Positions 1-9,890 of a DNA stretch of 64,000 nucleotides are shown one piece after another. Made by a program: the position numbers and the translations under genes. The notes under the pieces were generated by a model. That model ran no database searches, was not told the DNA's origin, and saw only the letters and a list, made by a program, of their open reading frames with translations. Every line of letters begins with the position of its first letter. The stretch's first letter is position 1. Origin of the DNA: Arcuatula senhousia (lineage: Eukaryota; Mollusca; Bivalvia; Mytilida; Mytilidae); the NCBI GenBank assembly GCA_963971305.1, contig OZ020306.1, positions 56,456,686-56,520,685 on the forward strand, in the 5' to 3' direction.

Positions 1-247
1 AGTAACGGCGGCCATGTTTTTTAACGGATTAAAAATCAAAACACAAGTTTGGTGCAGGACACCCTAAGGATCATTCATACCAAGTTTCATTAAATTCTGT
101 TTGGTAGTTGTAGAGGAGAAGATTTTTGAAAAATTGTTAACAGACGACGACGACAGACGACGACGACGACAGACGACGACGACAGACGACGACGACGGAC
201 ACCAAGTGATGGTAATAGCTCACATGGACCTTCGGTCCAGGTGAGCT
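1..247 (-). repeat. Family C tandem-unit repeat, 5' portion, cut by window edge
   Basis: This segment is the reverse complement of the start of the repeat at 62997-64000: both carry the conserved stretch around AACGGCGGCCATGTTTTT and a terminal hairpin (AGCTCACCTGG with TCACATGG..., 216-247). A GAC-type trinucleotide microsatellite (141-200) follows the hairpin. No coding potential is seen. Identity with the other end of the window is direct; membership of a dispersed bivalve family is inferred. Confidence 0.75.
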
Positions 248-254
248 AAAAAAA

Positions 255-1338
255 ACTGACAGCGTCGGTGTCTATGGTCTGTCTGCTTTAAAAAAAATTG
301 ACAGCGTCGGTGTCTATGGTCTGTCTGCTATAAAAAAAAAACTGACAGCGTCGGTGTCTATGGTCTGTCTGCTATAAAAAACTGACAGCGTGCCGTCAGT
401 GTCTATGGTCTGTCTGCTTTAAAAAAAAACCGTACAACGTCGGTGTCTATGGTCTGTCTGCTTTAAAAAAAACTGACAGCGTCGATGCCTATGGTCTGTC
501 TGCTTTACAAAAACTGACAACGTCGGTGTCTATGGTCTGTGTGCTTTACAAAAACTGACAGCGTCGATGCCTATGGTCTGTCTTCTTTAAAAAACTGACA
601 ACGTCGGTGTCTATGGTCTGTCTGCTTTAAAAAAAACGGACAACGTCGGTGTCTATGGTCTGTCTGCTTTAAAAAAAACTGACAGCGTCGGTGTCTATGG
701 TCTGTCTGCTTTAAAAACTGACAACGTCGGTGTCTATGGTCTGTCTGCTTTAAAAAAAACTGACAGCGTCGGTGTCTATGGTCTGTCTGCTTTACAAAAA
801 CTGACAACGTCAGTGTCTATGGTCCGTCTGCTTTACAAAAACTGACAACGTCGGTATCTATGGTCTGTCTGCTTTACAAAAACTGACAACGTCGGTGTCT
901 ATGGTCTGTCTGCTTAAAAAAAAACTGACAACGTCGGTGTCTATGGTCTTTCTGCTATAAAAAAAACTGACAGCGTCGGTGTCTATGGTCTGTCTGCTTT
1001 AAAAACTGACAGCGTCGGTGTCTATGGTCTGTCTGCTTTAAAAAAAATTGACAGCGTCGGTGTCTATGGTCTGTCTGCTATAAAAAAAAACTGACAGCGT
1101 CGGTGTCTATGGTCTGTCTGCTATAAAAAACTGACAGCGTGCCGTCAGTGTCTATGGTCTGTCTGCTTTAAAAAAAAACGGACAACGTCGGTGTCTATGG
1201 TCTGTCTGCTTTACAAAAACTGACAACGTCGGTGTCTATGGTCTGTCTGCTTTACAAAAACTGACAACGTCGATGCCTATGGTCTGTCTTCTTTAAAAAA
1301 CTGACAACGTCGGTGTCTATGGTCTGTCTGCTTTAAAA
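255..1338. repeat. Satellite array, about 25 units of 41-46 bp
   Basis: The unit has the form CTGACAGCGTCGGTGTCTAT followed by GGTCTGTCTGCTTT and an A-run of variable length, and it repeats head to tail without interruption. Length differences fall mainly in the A-run. Variant units (ATTGACAG, GTGCCGTCAG, GTCGATGCC) recur in the same order about 750 bp apart, which shows a higher-order duplication. The open frames across it repeat a peptide on the unit length and are not genes. Confidence 0.95.
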
Positions 1339-1751
1339 TCAAAGCGCTAAAGCGTTTAAAGGCAGAGCTAAATCTAAGCACTAAAAATAAAGAACGATCT
1401 GTGTTTCATAAACTTGAAACATACCCATCAGTTTTGTTTGTTTCCTCCGCACACTTACACATTTATCTGTAATTAAGCTCCGCCCACTTGATCAAAGGTC
1501 AAAATGCTTAAGTAAACGTCAACGAGTATTGATACACGATATGTAGTGCACATTTATATCGCATTTATGTTGGGGGTATAAATATGTACCTCCTATTTTA
1601 GACAATACGTATAACATTTAAAATACAATACACGAATAATGTTCTGTAATAGATCCTCTGCTAGCAATATTGACTGACCGATTTACCCTGTCTAGACGGA
1701 AAAAAACGCGAAAATCAGATAGCTTTATGACGCTATAAGGCTCTGCCTAAA
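1339..1751. other. Spacer between the two satellite arrays, no gene seen
   Basis: This is AT-rich unique-looking sequence between the array at 255-1338 and the related array at 1752-2137. It contains no supported coding region or recognised repeat. Confidence 0.5.
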
Positions 1752-2137
1752 AACTGACAGCGTCGATGTCTATGGTCTGTCTGCGTGAAAAAGCTGAAAA
1801 GTTTGTGTCTATGGTCTGTCTGTGTGAAAAAGCTTACAACGTCGCTGTCAATGTTTTGTCTGCGTGAAAAAGCAGCTGAAAAGTCGGTGTCTATGGTTTT
1901 TCTGTGTGAAAAGTTGACAACGTCGGTGTCCATGGTCTGTCTGAGTGAAAAAAAAATGACAACATCGATATCTATGGTCTGTATGTGTGAAAAAAGATGA
2001 TAATGTCGGTGTCTATGGTCTGTCTGCTTGAAAAAGATGACAATGTCGGTGTGTATGGTCTGTCTGCATGAAAAGAACTGACAGCTTCGGTGTTTATGGT
2101 CTGTCCGCTTGAAAAAGCTGACAACGTCTGTCTGAAA
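1752..2137. repeat. Second, diverged satellite array, about 10 units of 39-41 bp
   Basis: Units share the core GTCTATGGTCTGTCTG with the first array but replace the A-run with a GTGAAAAAG linker. Units are more diverged from each other than in the first array, so this looks like an older or separately amplified branch of the same satellite. Confidence 0.9.
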
Positions 2138-3060
2138 TACTTTGGCTTTTGTGTGGTAAGCAAACTGTCATCTGATCTGTTATGAACTTTAAAAATAAAC
2201 TTATTTCAATTCATTTCATTCGAATTTCGATGCTCTCTGATATCAATCGGCGAAAAGGTTTTGTTTCTAACCTAGAATTTAGTATGAACTTTCATAAGTA
2301 GATTAATTCTTGTTATAATTTCTTCACAGGCATACACTCATGGAAAAAAGAAACTGTGCATGCTTATTGGAAATCAATTGCACCGAAATTTCTACTTATA
2401 AGAAAATCGTAAAAAATACAGCTATCGAGTTGAAATTTTTCACGGAATGTCAAGTGGATAATGCAAATCATTTTTGGATTAAAATCTTAGAATTTTAGAA
2501 TTCCAGTTTCTGAGATTAAAAAAAAAACCAACTATATTACCCCAAAAATGAAAAATCTAAATTTGCACCCCAAATTGAAGCTGTTTACTTCCAACCACTA
2601 AAGAAGAAATGTTTTTGGTGAAAATCAGCTGAGAAAACTTAATTTCAAAAATGTGTGTTGTTTTACTAGGTAAAAGTGTGATTTTGTGAATTCCAGATTG
2701 ACGCTACCTGATTTCAAACTGAAAACAAAACATCTCTTAGAAGCCTAAAAATGAAAATTTTTGTGAAGATCGTTAAGAAAATGATTTTGCAATACCTTGT
2801 TGTTAAATGTATCAAATACTAAATTAAAAGTTGAATTTGTGATTTTCTTAAGTGATGCATAGTTTCTTTTTGCCATTAGTATTTGTGGAATGTCGAATAA
2901 GTGTTCAAAATCAGAATGTTGAATAAGTAATTAACAAGTTCCTCATACCGGATATTCGATTTAGGAATATGTGACCAACTTACAACAACAAAACGCCAGG
3001 ATATTAAAATGTAAGTAAAAAAAGAACCAATAAAACTGGTTTATAGTAATTTCGTTAACG
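2138..3060. other. Intergenic sequence, no gene seen
   Basis: This AT-rich interval downstream of the receptor exon holds no supported gene, no terminal inverted repeats that I could pair, and no clear tandem structure. It may include the receptor 3' UTR; several AATAAA-like hexamers on either strand are too common in this composition to call. Confidence 0.4.
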
Positions 3061-3241
3061 CTTCTTTTAAAAACATCTTACGGAAAGTCCTAATTTGGAC
3101 ACCCTCAAATGATGTCCATGTCACTTCTTGAACGTCTTTCGGAAAAGTTCTATCTCGGACACGCTCTCGTGATGTCATTGTCACTTCTTGGACTTTTTCC
3201 GGAAAGCCGTATCTCGGACACCATCAAATAATGTCAACTCG
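3061..3241 (-). repeat. 60-bp minisatellite made of duplicated receptor C-terminal codons
   Basis: Three 60-bp units (3061-3120, 3121-3180, 3181-3240) directly follow the receptor stop codon. Read on the minus strand they are diverged copies of the end of the coding exon: the unit nearest the gene encodes GVRDTAFRKKSKK and a stop, against RVPEIRRAFRKMFKK and a stop in the gene. The next unit needs a one-base shift to keep the match, and the outermost unit reads VQIRTFRKMF. The 60-bp period is exactly 20 codons. Confidence 0.85.
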
Positions 3242-4558
3242 TCACTTCTTGAACATCTTTCGGAAGGCCCGTCTTATCTCTGGGACCCTACAGGCATAAA
3301 GAAACGGGTTTGAAAATATATTCAAGGACACTGGTAGAAAGAGTAGCATTTTCTGTTCCATCGGCAGGGGATACCCGGTAATAATATCCACCCAAATCGA
3401 ACAGACGAACGGACCCGTAAAGAAGATAGCAGTAAACGTAACGAGCAAACATGTGATGAATGCTCGCTTTTCCCATTCTTTTCTTGGAAGCTGAACATTG
3501 TTCTCATCAAAGGTTTCCTCGTAATCTTCAATGTAACTTTTGGGTCGGACCTTATTCTTTTGGAATAAAGAAGGTTTTCTACTTTCTTTGACAGACTGGT
3601 TTGCGCATGACATAAGCTCAGCTTCATTTCCGTTTATTGTAAAGCATGAACTTGCTGGTTTTGATCCAGTTTCTGCTTCTTTGACGTTTTGAAATGTAAC
3701 TGAGCTTTTCTTCCGGTAGTTACTTGTACGAAACGACTCGGATATGTCTGGTTCCAATGTTTGATCTTTAATTTGTTCCTCAGGAGTTTCCGTTGAAAGT
3801 TCCGAATGTGCTTCCTTGGTCAAAAATATGTCCATATTAGTACTTTGTTTAATATCCTGCATTTTCAAAGCAGTAGAAAATTGAAGTGATTTTTTCCTTT
3901 TCTTGAAGAACATCCAATAAACTTCTCTGCATGTAAGGAGCGATAATATAACGACCATAATAATAACCAAAGTCAGTGGCATAAACACTCCTGAATAAAA
4001 ATATCTAAAGTTGTTGTAACCGAAAATATCTTCTGGATTACAGCTTGCGATCGTATCTCCAACAGTTTCCCGTGGTAAAAAGGCAACAATACCGAACGTA
4101 ACAGCAAACGTATAGGAGAGAGTGCCTAAAACAATGGCATATTTGTATTTCTCGAATCTTGAACTACTTCTACCGAAATTGTACGAACGGACCGTGAAAT
4201 ATCTTTGAAGGCAAAGCAGAAACATCAGATGATAAGTTGATTCTGTGCTAAAGCTCAGAGTAAAAACCTGGATCTTACAAAACAAGACACTGGAACGGAC
4301 TTCCTCTACCTTCGGCGCAAGCGCGTACAGCGTACAGCCGAATCCCAAAATGGCGTCACTATGACAAAGAGCTAATATGACTAAATTGAAGAACTTTCGT
4401 TTTAAAACCTTGAAACAGACGACGATGTACAGAACGTTAATGCTTCCAATGAGAAAGGAAAGACAGGCGAATAAAATGGCAACTGGTAACGATATCGGCA
4501 ACGTAATGTGCTTTTCGTGACTCGCTGGTAACTCCGTTACATTTGTTATGTTCGTTAC
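3242..4558 (-). CDS. Rhodopsin-type (class A) GPCR, last coding exon, 5' exon missing
   Basis: This encodes a seven-helix plasma-membrane receptor with the usual G-protein receptor layout. Counting from the splice site, it begins with a short extracellular arm bearing two N-glycosylation sequons (NIT, NVT). TM1 and TM2 follow, then a Cys at the head of TM3 that can pair with a Cys in loop 2 (CNPEDIF), QRY in place of DRY at the end of TM3, and an intracellular loop 3 of about 150 residues rich in Ser, Lys and Glu. TM6 lacks CWxP, TM7 has NPFLY for NPxxY, and a very short tail ends in FRKMFKK. No Met occurs before TM3. The frame opens at a polypyrimidine tract plus CAG ending at 4559, so this is an exon in phase 0 whose start codon lies in an upstream exon (higher coordinates) that I could not place. 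The ligand is unknown; the divergent motifs suggest a lineage-specific receptor. Confidence 0.85.
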   Translation of the reverse strand, partial: VTNITNVTELPASHEKHITLPISLPVAILFACLSFLIGSINVLYIVVCFKVLKRKFFNLVILALCHSDAILGFGCTLYALAPKVEEVRSSVLFCKIQVFTLSFSTESTYHLMFLLCLQRYFTVRSYNFGRSSSRFEKYKYAIVLGTLSYTFAVTFGIVAFLPRETVGDTIASCNPEDIFGYNNFRYFYSGVFMPLTLVIIMVVILSLLTCREVYWMFFKKRKKSLQFSTALKMQDIKQSTNMDIFLTKEAHSELSTETPEEQIKDQTLEPDISESFRTSNYRKKSSVTFQNVKEAETGSKPASSCFTINGNEAELMSCANQSVKESRKPSLFQKNKVRPKSYIEDYEETFDENNVQLPRKEWEKRAFITCLLVTFTAIFFTGPFVCSIWVDIITGYPLPMEQKMLLFLPVSLNIFSNPFLYACRVPEIRRAFRKMFKK

Positions 4559-4575
4559 CTGCAAGAAAAAAAACA
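4559..4575 (-). promoter_or_regulatory. Splice acceptor of the receptor exon
   Basis: On the minus strand this reads a run of T and C followed by TTGCAG, then the first exon codon GTA. A frame can be opened through it only with a non-ATG codon, which supports reading it as an intron end and not as coding sequence. Confidence 0.75.
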
Positions 4576-4652
4576 CACTTAGTAATATCAGGTTTGGTGG
4601 AAATAAGAGACTCCAAAAAGCCGGTATCCCCCTGGTCTTTAATGAAACTTAA

Positions 4653-5014
4653 GAACCGACCAATTAACCAGAAAGGAGGGCTTGTTTTTTATTTGTTCAG
4701 GTATTTTTTTCAAATAATTTGAAAGCTTCATGACAAAATGGTTCTGACCATCAACCATAGTAAAAGAATCACCCGAGAAATGCTGAATGGACTTTGAAAT
4801 TCATCCAATCACACATTATTTAGTAACAATTCTTTATTGCAAAATTACACCCATAAGGGACCAAATTTCACTGTTGTGTGTCAGAATTGATCTGATTATT
4901 CTAAAAAAACAGCAATCATTCTGTATATTTTTTAACATCTGCTGCAAAATTCAAATTCATAATATTTTTTAAAGAAAAAGTCCAAGCACAATCTCAAGTT
5001 AAATGGTCGTTCCC
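4653..5014. mobile_element. Degenerate PIF/Harbinger-like MITE, copy 1
   Basis: The ends match those of the better copy at 5552-5883: the left end reads GAACCGACCAATTAACCAG and the right end reads TCAAGTTAAATGGTCGTTCCC. The left flank is TAA and the right flank TAT, so the expected three-base duplication has one mismatch. The interior is AT-rich and non-coding. Confidence 0.65.
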
Positions 5015-5519
5015 TATTAATCATTAAATGTAAAGTTTTTAGCTTACCTAACCTAGCTAATTTCTTTAATGTTACTGATTAGGTATATTCAGACCACGTT
5101 CCCTTCTAGGTAAGAAGCTTTAGCATTAGAGATCTGGTGAGAGATTCAGGCTTCTGTGAGCCTCTAGTATTTCAATTGGTAAAGTTAATTGAAACAACAA
5201 TCTGCAATATTTTCAATCTATAATGCACATGACACACAACAAGGGTTATTACCCCTAAATTGGTCACCTGAAAACTTTGGCCCAAAACCCTTTGATAGCG
5301 CTTCTCCAGCTGAACATTTAATCGACCAAAAAAAAACTCTTACTGCAATCGGTTTTATGCTGTAAGCCAAAAGCACAATACGTTTATACACTAGGACCGG
5401 GTCATATGACGAGTTTTGTAGAATTACGTTAACTGAACATTTAATTAGTAGTATAAAAAAAGAGTTAAGCACCCCTACAAAAGTTGTGCTTTTCAGTGAT
5501 TTTAAATAATTTTCATTTT
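5015..5519. other. Spacer, no gene seen
   Basis: This AT-rich sequence lies between two MITE-bearing regions. Open frames here have no recognisable domain or coding pattern. Confidence 0.45.
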
Positions 5520-6870
5520 TATACGACCGCAAAAAAATTGCGGACGTATAAGGGACCGACCATTTAACTTGAAAGGGGGGGGGGGGGCTTGGTTTTTTCC
5601 TAAAAAAATATTCTGAAAATTATTTTTGATGAAAAAAAATATTTTGGCAGCTGAGGGAAAGAAAAAAAATATTCTGAAGAAGGATTTCTGCAAAAAAAAA
5701 TAATGTTGATTATGAAAAAAAATATTCTGAAGAAGGATTTCTGCTATAAAAAATAATGTTGATAATGAAAAAAAATATTCTGCCTTCGAAAAATAAATAA
5801 TTTGTCCGCGCTCTGCGCGGAAAAAAAATTTCTGATCAAAACAAAAAACCAAGGCCCCCCTTTCAAGTTAAATGGTCCGTCCCTAATGGTATGATGCTGT
5901 CGTCGTCGTCGTTGTCTGTTAACTTTGGCGTATACACGATAACTTTAGTTCTAGTAATCCGAATGCAATGAAATTTCACAATGGTATTTCTTACTATTAA
6001 AGGATGGATGGGATTGATTTTGGGGGTCCCACCTGTTTTGGCTTCGAAATTAGGGGCCAAAAGAGGCCAAAAATGCTACTTATATGTTTGTTGCCACGAT
6101 AACTTTCGTTCTAGTCATCCGATTGCTTTGTACTTTAGCATTAATATCCTTTGATTGATTTTGGGGGTCCCTCTTATTTGTTTCGAAATTAGGGGCCCAA
6201 AAGGGGCAAAATATTCAAATATTTTATTGTTTCCACCATAACTTTGTTTCTAGCTGGCTTATTGCTGTGAAATTTGTGAAGAATGTTTCTTACAATAAAA
6301 GAATGAACCTGATGAACTTTTGTGGGTCCCCTTTGTACCTGTTATGTAATTAGGGGCCAAAAGGGGCCAAAATCGAAACTTTTATAATAGTGGTCAATTT
6401 TTAATTTTTTTTTTGCATGTTTGTTCTTGTCAAATAGCAATACAAAATTGAGAATCAGTTTTTGCGACCCCCCTCCCCTTTTTACCCTTTTTATGTAATG
6501 AGGGGCCGAAAGGGACCAAAATCGAAACTTTTTTACTAATGATCCGATTTTGAAAAAAAAAAAATTGCATGTTTGTTCTTGTCAAATAGTGGATACAAAA
6601 TTGAGAATTACTTTTTGCAACCCCCCTTTTTCCCCCTTTTCCCCCCTATTATGTAATAAGGGCCAAAATGTAAAATTTTTGGTCTAATTTTGATCTCCTT
6701 TCGAAATTGTAAGTGGAAAGTCCACCAAAAGCTGCATGTGTCAAAAACCTTTGTCAGTCCACCATGGGCTGCATGTGTCCAGAGCAATTGACTATCCATA
6801 TTGGGCCTAAATCGTACAGGGTTCAACATGTTGCGGTCGTATCATACTGCGCTCGGCGAAGCTTTTTATT
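5520..6870 (+). repeat. Family B tandem-unit repeat, copy B1
   Basis: It starts with the hairpin ATACGACCGCAA / TTGCGGACGTAT, then a CGT microsatellite (5887-5912), then about five diverged units of roughly 140-160 bp. Each unit carries a 'GATAACTTT.GTTCTAG' and a 'GAAATTAGGGGCCAAAAG' module. It ends with TGCGGTCGTAT (6832-6842) and a GCGCTCGGCG hairpin. Terminal words are inverted copies of each other. It is interrupted by a MITE at 5552-5883. Related copies lie at 36411-37450, 37451-38290 and 57328-58585. Confidence 0.85.
5552..5883. mobile_element. PIF/Harbinger-like MITE, copy 2, with TAA target duplication
   Basis: The terminal inverted repeats are about 28 bp and nearly perfect (GGGACCGACCATTTAACTTG against GGGACGGACCATTTAACTTG at the other end). 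The flanks are TAA at 5549-5551 and 5884-5886. The uninterrupted family B sequence at 37431-37410 (minus) has a single TAA at this point, so the duplication can be read directly. Three-base TWA duplications are typical of PIF/Harbinger. The interior is AT-rich, includes a G-run, and has no transposase. Confidence 0.85.
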
Positions 6871-8269
6871 CAAGATTTTGGTCAGTTTTAACTTCTCAAT
6901 ATATGATTTCAAGGATGTAAGCGTTCGGTTAACAGCACATTTTCACCGTGAAAACGGGAAGATAACTTTTCAAGACATTAGAAGCAAAGCTGGCAGTATG
7001 AGGTCAAGATTCGTGCTAACGGCGGACATACCCGACATTTTCTCTTTGACAAAAAATTATCAATCTTTTTGATTATGATTCTCATTTTTAAGGGTGATTT
7101 TTGACAATCTAATATAATATGAATAACAGTTTGAAGCTTCAGGTGACAATACTTTTCGAAGACCATGTTTATACGTACAATGTATGTGCATATTGCAGTT
7201 TACAAGTCTACTGTTTGCAGTGTACGAAAGTTGACAATACAAATTTACACAGATTTTAAACAGTTAAATGATAGTTCAAAGGTGTTTTGAAAATGTATGA
7301 CTTTAAACACACGGGGGTTTTTGAATTTTTTTCGGGTGTCTATAACCGTAGAACATGATTTTTGACTTAAGAAACCAATAACTCTTTGAGGGGTCTGACA
7401 ACTTTTACCCAATGGACTTCTCAAGCTGAACATTTGAGTAAGCATACTATTTTCTCTTTCTGTAATTGTTTTTATCATCTAAGGCAAAAATATGAAAAAT
7501 GTGATGTTTGACTTACAGGGTACATGACACCTTAAAGGGTCCATTTGACAGTTTCGACTCAATGGGCGCATTTTTCTTTTAAAGAGCCTATAAGATCCGT
7601 CACATTTTTCATGTTATTTTCTAAATTATAAGGCTTGAAATATGATTCTTCTTTGTTCTTTTTAAGCATCGACAGCCATATTTGTTGTCGAATCATAAGT
7701 CCAAATTACATTTTTGTAAAATACTCTCTTAATGACAATCGAACCAAGTTTGTTGCATTTGGTCAAGCAAGAAGATATTTTGAAAATTGAACTGACTGAC
7801 GTCAGACGACAAATGACGAGGGATGGATAGCAATTGCTCATCTGGTTAAATGAGCTAAAAGTAAATATATTAAACAAACAAACAAAAAACCCAAAGACCT
7901 TACTAGGTAGAAAGTACGCAGAACGTTAGCTGGAAAGTTTTTGTTACGCTGTTAATGCATATTTTCAAGAGCTTATATTTGCTCAAAAGAAAACAGGGGT
8001 CAATTTTCAAGTTCGCCCAATGGAAATGCGCCCGCCACAGACTAACGCACCAAAGGGGCCGGTCGTCAGAAGTATAATTGTTGGAAAGAGAGGAACCTAA
8101 GAATCATATTATATATTAATCGTATCAACGAAAAACATTTAAAAACAAACAGCACCCCCCACCCACCCCCACCCCAAATGATGAGGGATGCTATCATCCC
8201 TCGTCATTTGTCGTCTAACGTCAGTCCGTCAGTTCAATTATTTAAACTTGCGCAAATTTGAACTATCAC
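6871..8269. other. Intergenic sequence with a family C-like fragment, no gene seen
   Basis: Around 7790-7860 and 8180-8235 are inverted copies of a short block (GACGTCAGACGACAAATGAC and its complement) resembling the start of family C-type repeats. The rest is AT-rich with no supported gene. Confidence 0.5.
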
Positions 8270-8716
8270 CTTTTTCTTCTTTGTTGTACTGAGATGATCA
8301 CCTTATTCCCCTTTATTGTGGCTCCCGCAGGATTACGACCTGCGACCTGAGGGCTCTTTAAGGGCGACTTCCGACCTACACTTCATAAAATCGACCTATG
8401 CCAAAAACGACCTGCGACCTCCGCAGAAATATGCCTTTTAAAAGCGACATTGTGGCCGCAGGCCCCCTTTAAAAGCGTCCTGGCGACCTGAGGGGGTACC
8501 CTGCGGGAGCCCCTTTATTTCTTCCCAACCGTGTTGTGTTTTGTATTACTTCCAGATCATAAAATCGCATTGGAAGAGGTGAGTTAAGCGCACCATTAAA
8601 CCTGGTTTTACCAAACATTTCTTTTGAAATGCCTGTATTAATTCAAGACCATTGCGATCTTCAATTTGTCCGGTACACGTATGCTTTCCATGTTTTTTTT
8701 CTTTCTTCTGATAATC
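8270..8716 (+). repeat. Dispersed repeat family J, copy J1 (host of two insertions)
   Basis: The body (TTGTACTGAGATGATCACC ... CGATCTTCAATTTGTCCGG) recurs inverted at 12110-12275, in part at 14600-14695 and in part at 27530-27640. J1 is cut at 8318-8511 by a small hAT-like element, and its 3' part is split by the 8.1-kb element, resuming at 16804. Confidence 0.75.
8318..8511. mobile_element. hAT-like MITE, 194 bp, 8-bp target duplication
   Basis: The ends are inverted (GTGGCTCCCGCAGG and CCTGCGGGAGCC), flanked by CCTTTATT at 8310-8317 and 8512-8519. The related repeat copies at 12110-12275 and 14600-14695 run across this point without the insert. An eight-base duplication fits hAT. The interior repeats the word GCGACCT several times and is non-coding. 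Confidence 0.75.
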
Positions 8717-9440
8717 CATCCTCGGAAACCCAGGGGTTCTTCATTCGCACACTCATTCATCACCCCTGGGTCCATACGTATCAATTCCACCGTTTTAGAC
8801 AGCTTTACAAATTTTCCTATCAAGCATTCTAATTGGACACATATTTGTGCGTTCTTTTCCCCTGATCTTGAACTTTACTAAGTTGTAATAGAGAAAATCG
8901 GATAAGGAAGTCTCCTTTACGTAATGTATCACTTAAAGTACATAACAAGTACGTAAGGCATGTTTTCTTTTGTCCTCCTAACGTAACAAAATGCTATAAT
9001 TAAATTTGAATTGTCGTTCTTTGCATGGCTTTCTTGATAAGTTAAGTAACATACGTAAGACTTATATTACGAGGAGCAGAAAGTTAGAAATACTCTCCCT
9101 TGTTTGTAAGCTTATATTAGTTTTATCGATAATAAAATGAAATAAAATGATAAATTTATCCATGCTATACTAAAGTTCATTTAAGGTTATACAATAAATG
9201 TATTTTTGCACTATTTTTATAAAACTGTAATAAACATTTGCAAATCAATCAGATTCGTATACCATATATATGAGAACTATTTATTATTTTAGTTCATCTT
9301 CTCAAAATTATTTTTCCCGCGTTGCTACAGACCTAAAACTAGGGATAATCACGGCGTTTATTAAAAAATTTCCAATCAGTTGTTATACTACCTCTGAAAT
9401 CTAATCAACTGGATAAATGCCTGAGGTAATCGACCTGCAT
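8717..9440 (+). repeat. Left terminal inverted repeat of the 8.1-kb element
   Basis: The outer 70 bp match the right TIR almost perfectly. A block of about 100 bp (8787-8888) is strongly diverged. The inner 550 bp match again with only scattered differences, up to CGACCTGCAT at 9440. Confidence 0.9.
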
Positions 9441-9619
9441 TGAAACATAATTTTATCTTTTATATGGTGTCTCCCTTTCGAAAGGCATCTTGAAAGGTTT
9501 TTCAATCAATCTAACATTTATCATGTTTCATAGATTTCAGTCCTGTCACGACTTGAATTTGCGTTTAAGATTATTAGTCCTTTGCCCTTTGCTTGTATAA
9601 TTATTTTTGTGTTTTATGC
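9441..9619. other. Start of element interior, no gene seen
   Basis: This is AT-rich sequence inside the Mutator-like element, adjoining the left TIR. No repeat or frame was recognised. Confidence 0.4.
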
Positions 9620-9763
9620 AGGCGGATTTAGAACCGGTGTGCCGGGCGCACGCCCTCCCGTTTGACAGCCAAGTTTGGTTAGGAACTGTATGAAACAAGA
9701 GGTCCCAGAATATTTTTTTAACTTGGGAGGGCGCCTCCCATATGAAAATTTCTGGATCCGCCA
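9620..9763. mobile_element. Small hAT-like MITE nested in the 8.1-kb element
   Basis: The ends are inverted (GGCGGATTTAGAACC and TTTCTGGATCCGCC). A GGCGGATCCAG-type terminus is common in hAT-derived MITEs. The internal GGGAGGGCGCCTCCC is a short palindrome. No clear target duplication was found. Confidence 0.5.
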
Positions 9764-9764
9764 C

Positions 9765-9890
9765 AGATTCGGTCTGTTTCTTTGTCCTATTCTCGTAAGT
9801 GTTTATTATAGTTTTGTTTTTGCCTTTTCGGAATTATAACATGCGGATGCCCTATTGGTAACTCTACTTCATAAACTGTTCATAGACGAC
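9765..9890 (+). repeat. Dispersed repeat family I, copy
   Basis: This carries the family I 3' signature, a GTTTTTGCC-TTTCGGA block followed by a TGCGGATGCCCTATTGGTA-type block and a CTTCATA end. Similar copies occur at 24690-24890, 27185-27370, 27985-28185, 36170-36310 and 62040-62140. Confidence 0.6.

Noticed and set aside
255..1338. CRISPR-like array
   Set aside because: Units are contiguous head to tail with no unique spacers, in an animal genome, and no cas genes are present.
571..2163. Open frames with repeated HRHRRCQF-like peptides in the satellite arrays
   Set aside because: They follow the DNA repeat unit exactly, run on the strand opposite to other frames of the same kind, and have no start context or domain. 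They are by-products of the satellite.
5502..5852. Frame rich in Phe and Ile on the minus strand
   Set aside because: It is the poly-A-rich interior of the PIF-like MITE translated in the T-rich direction.
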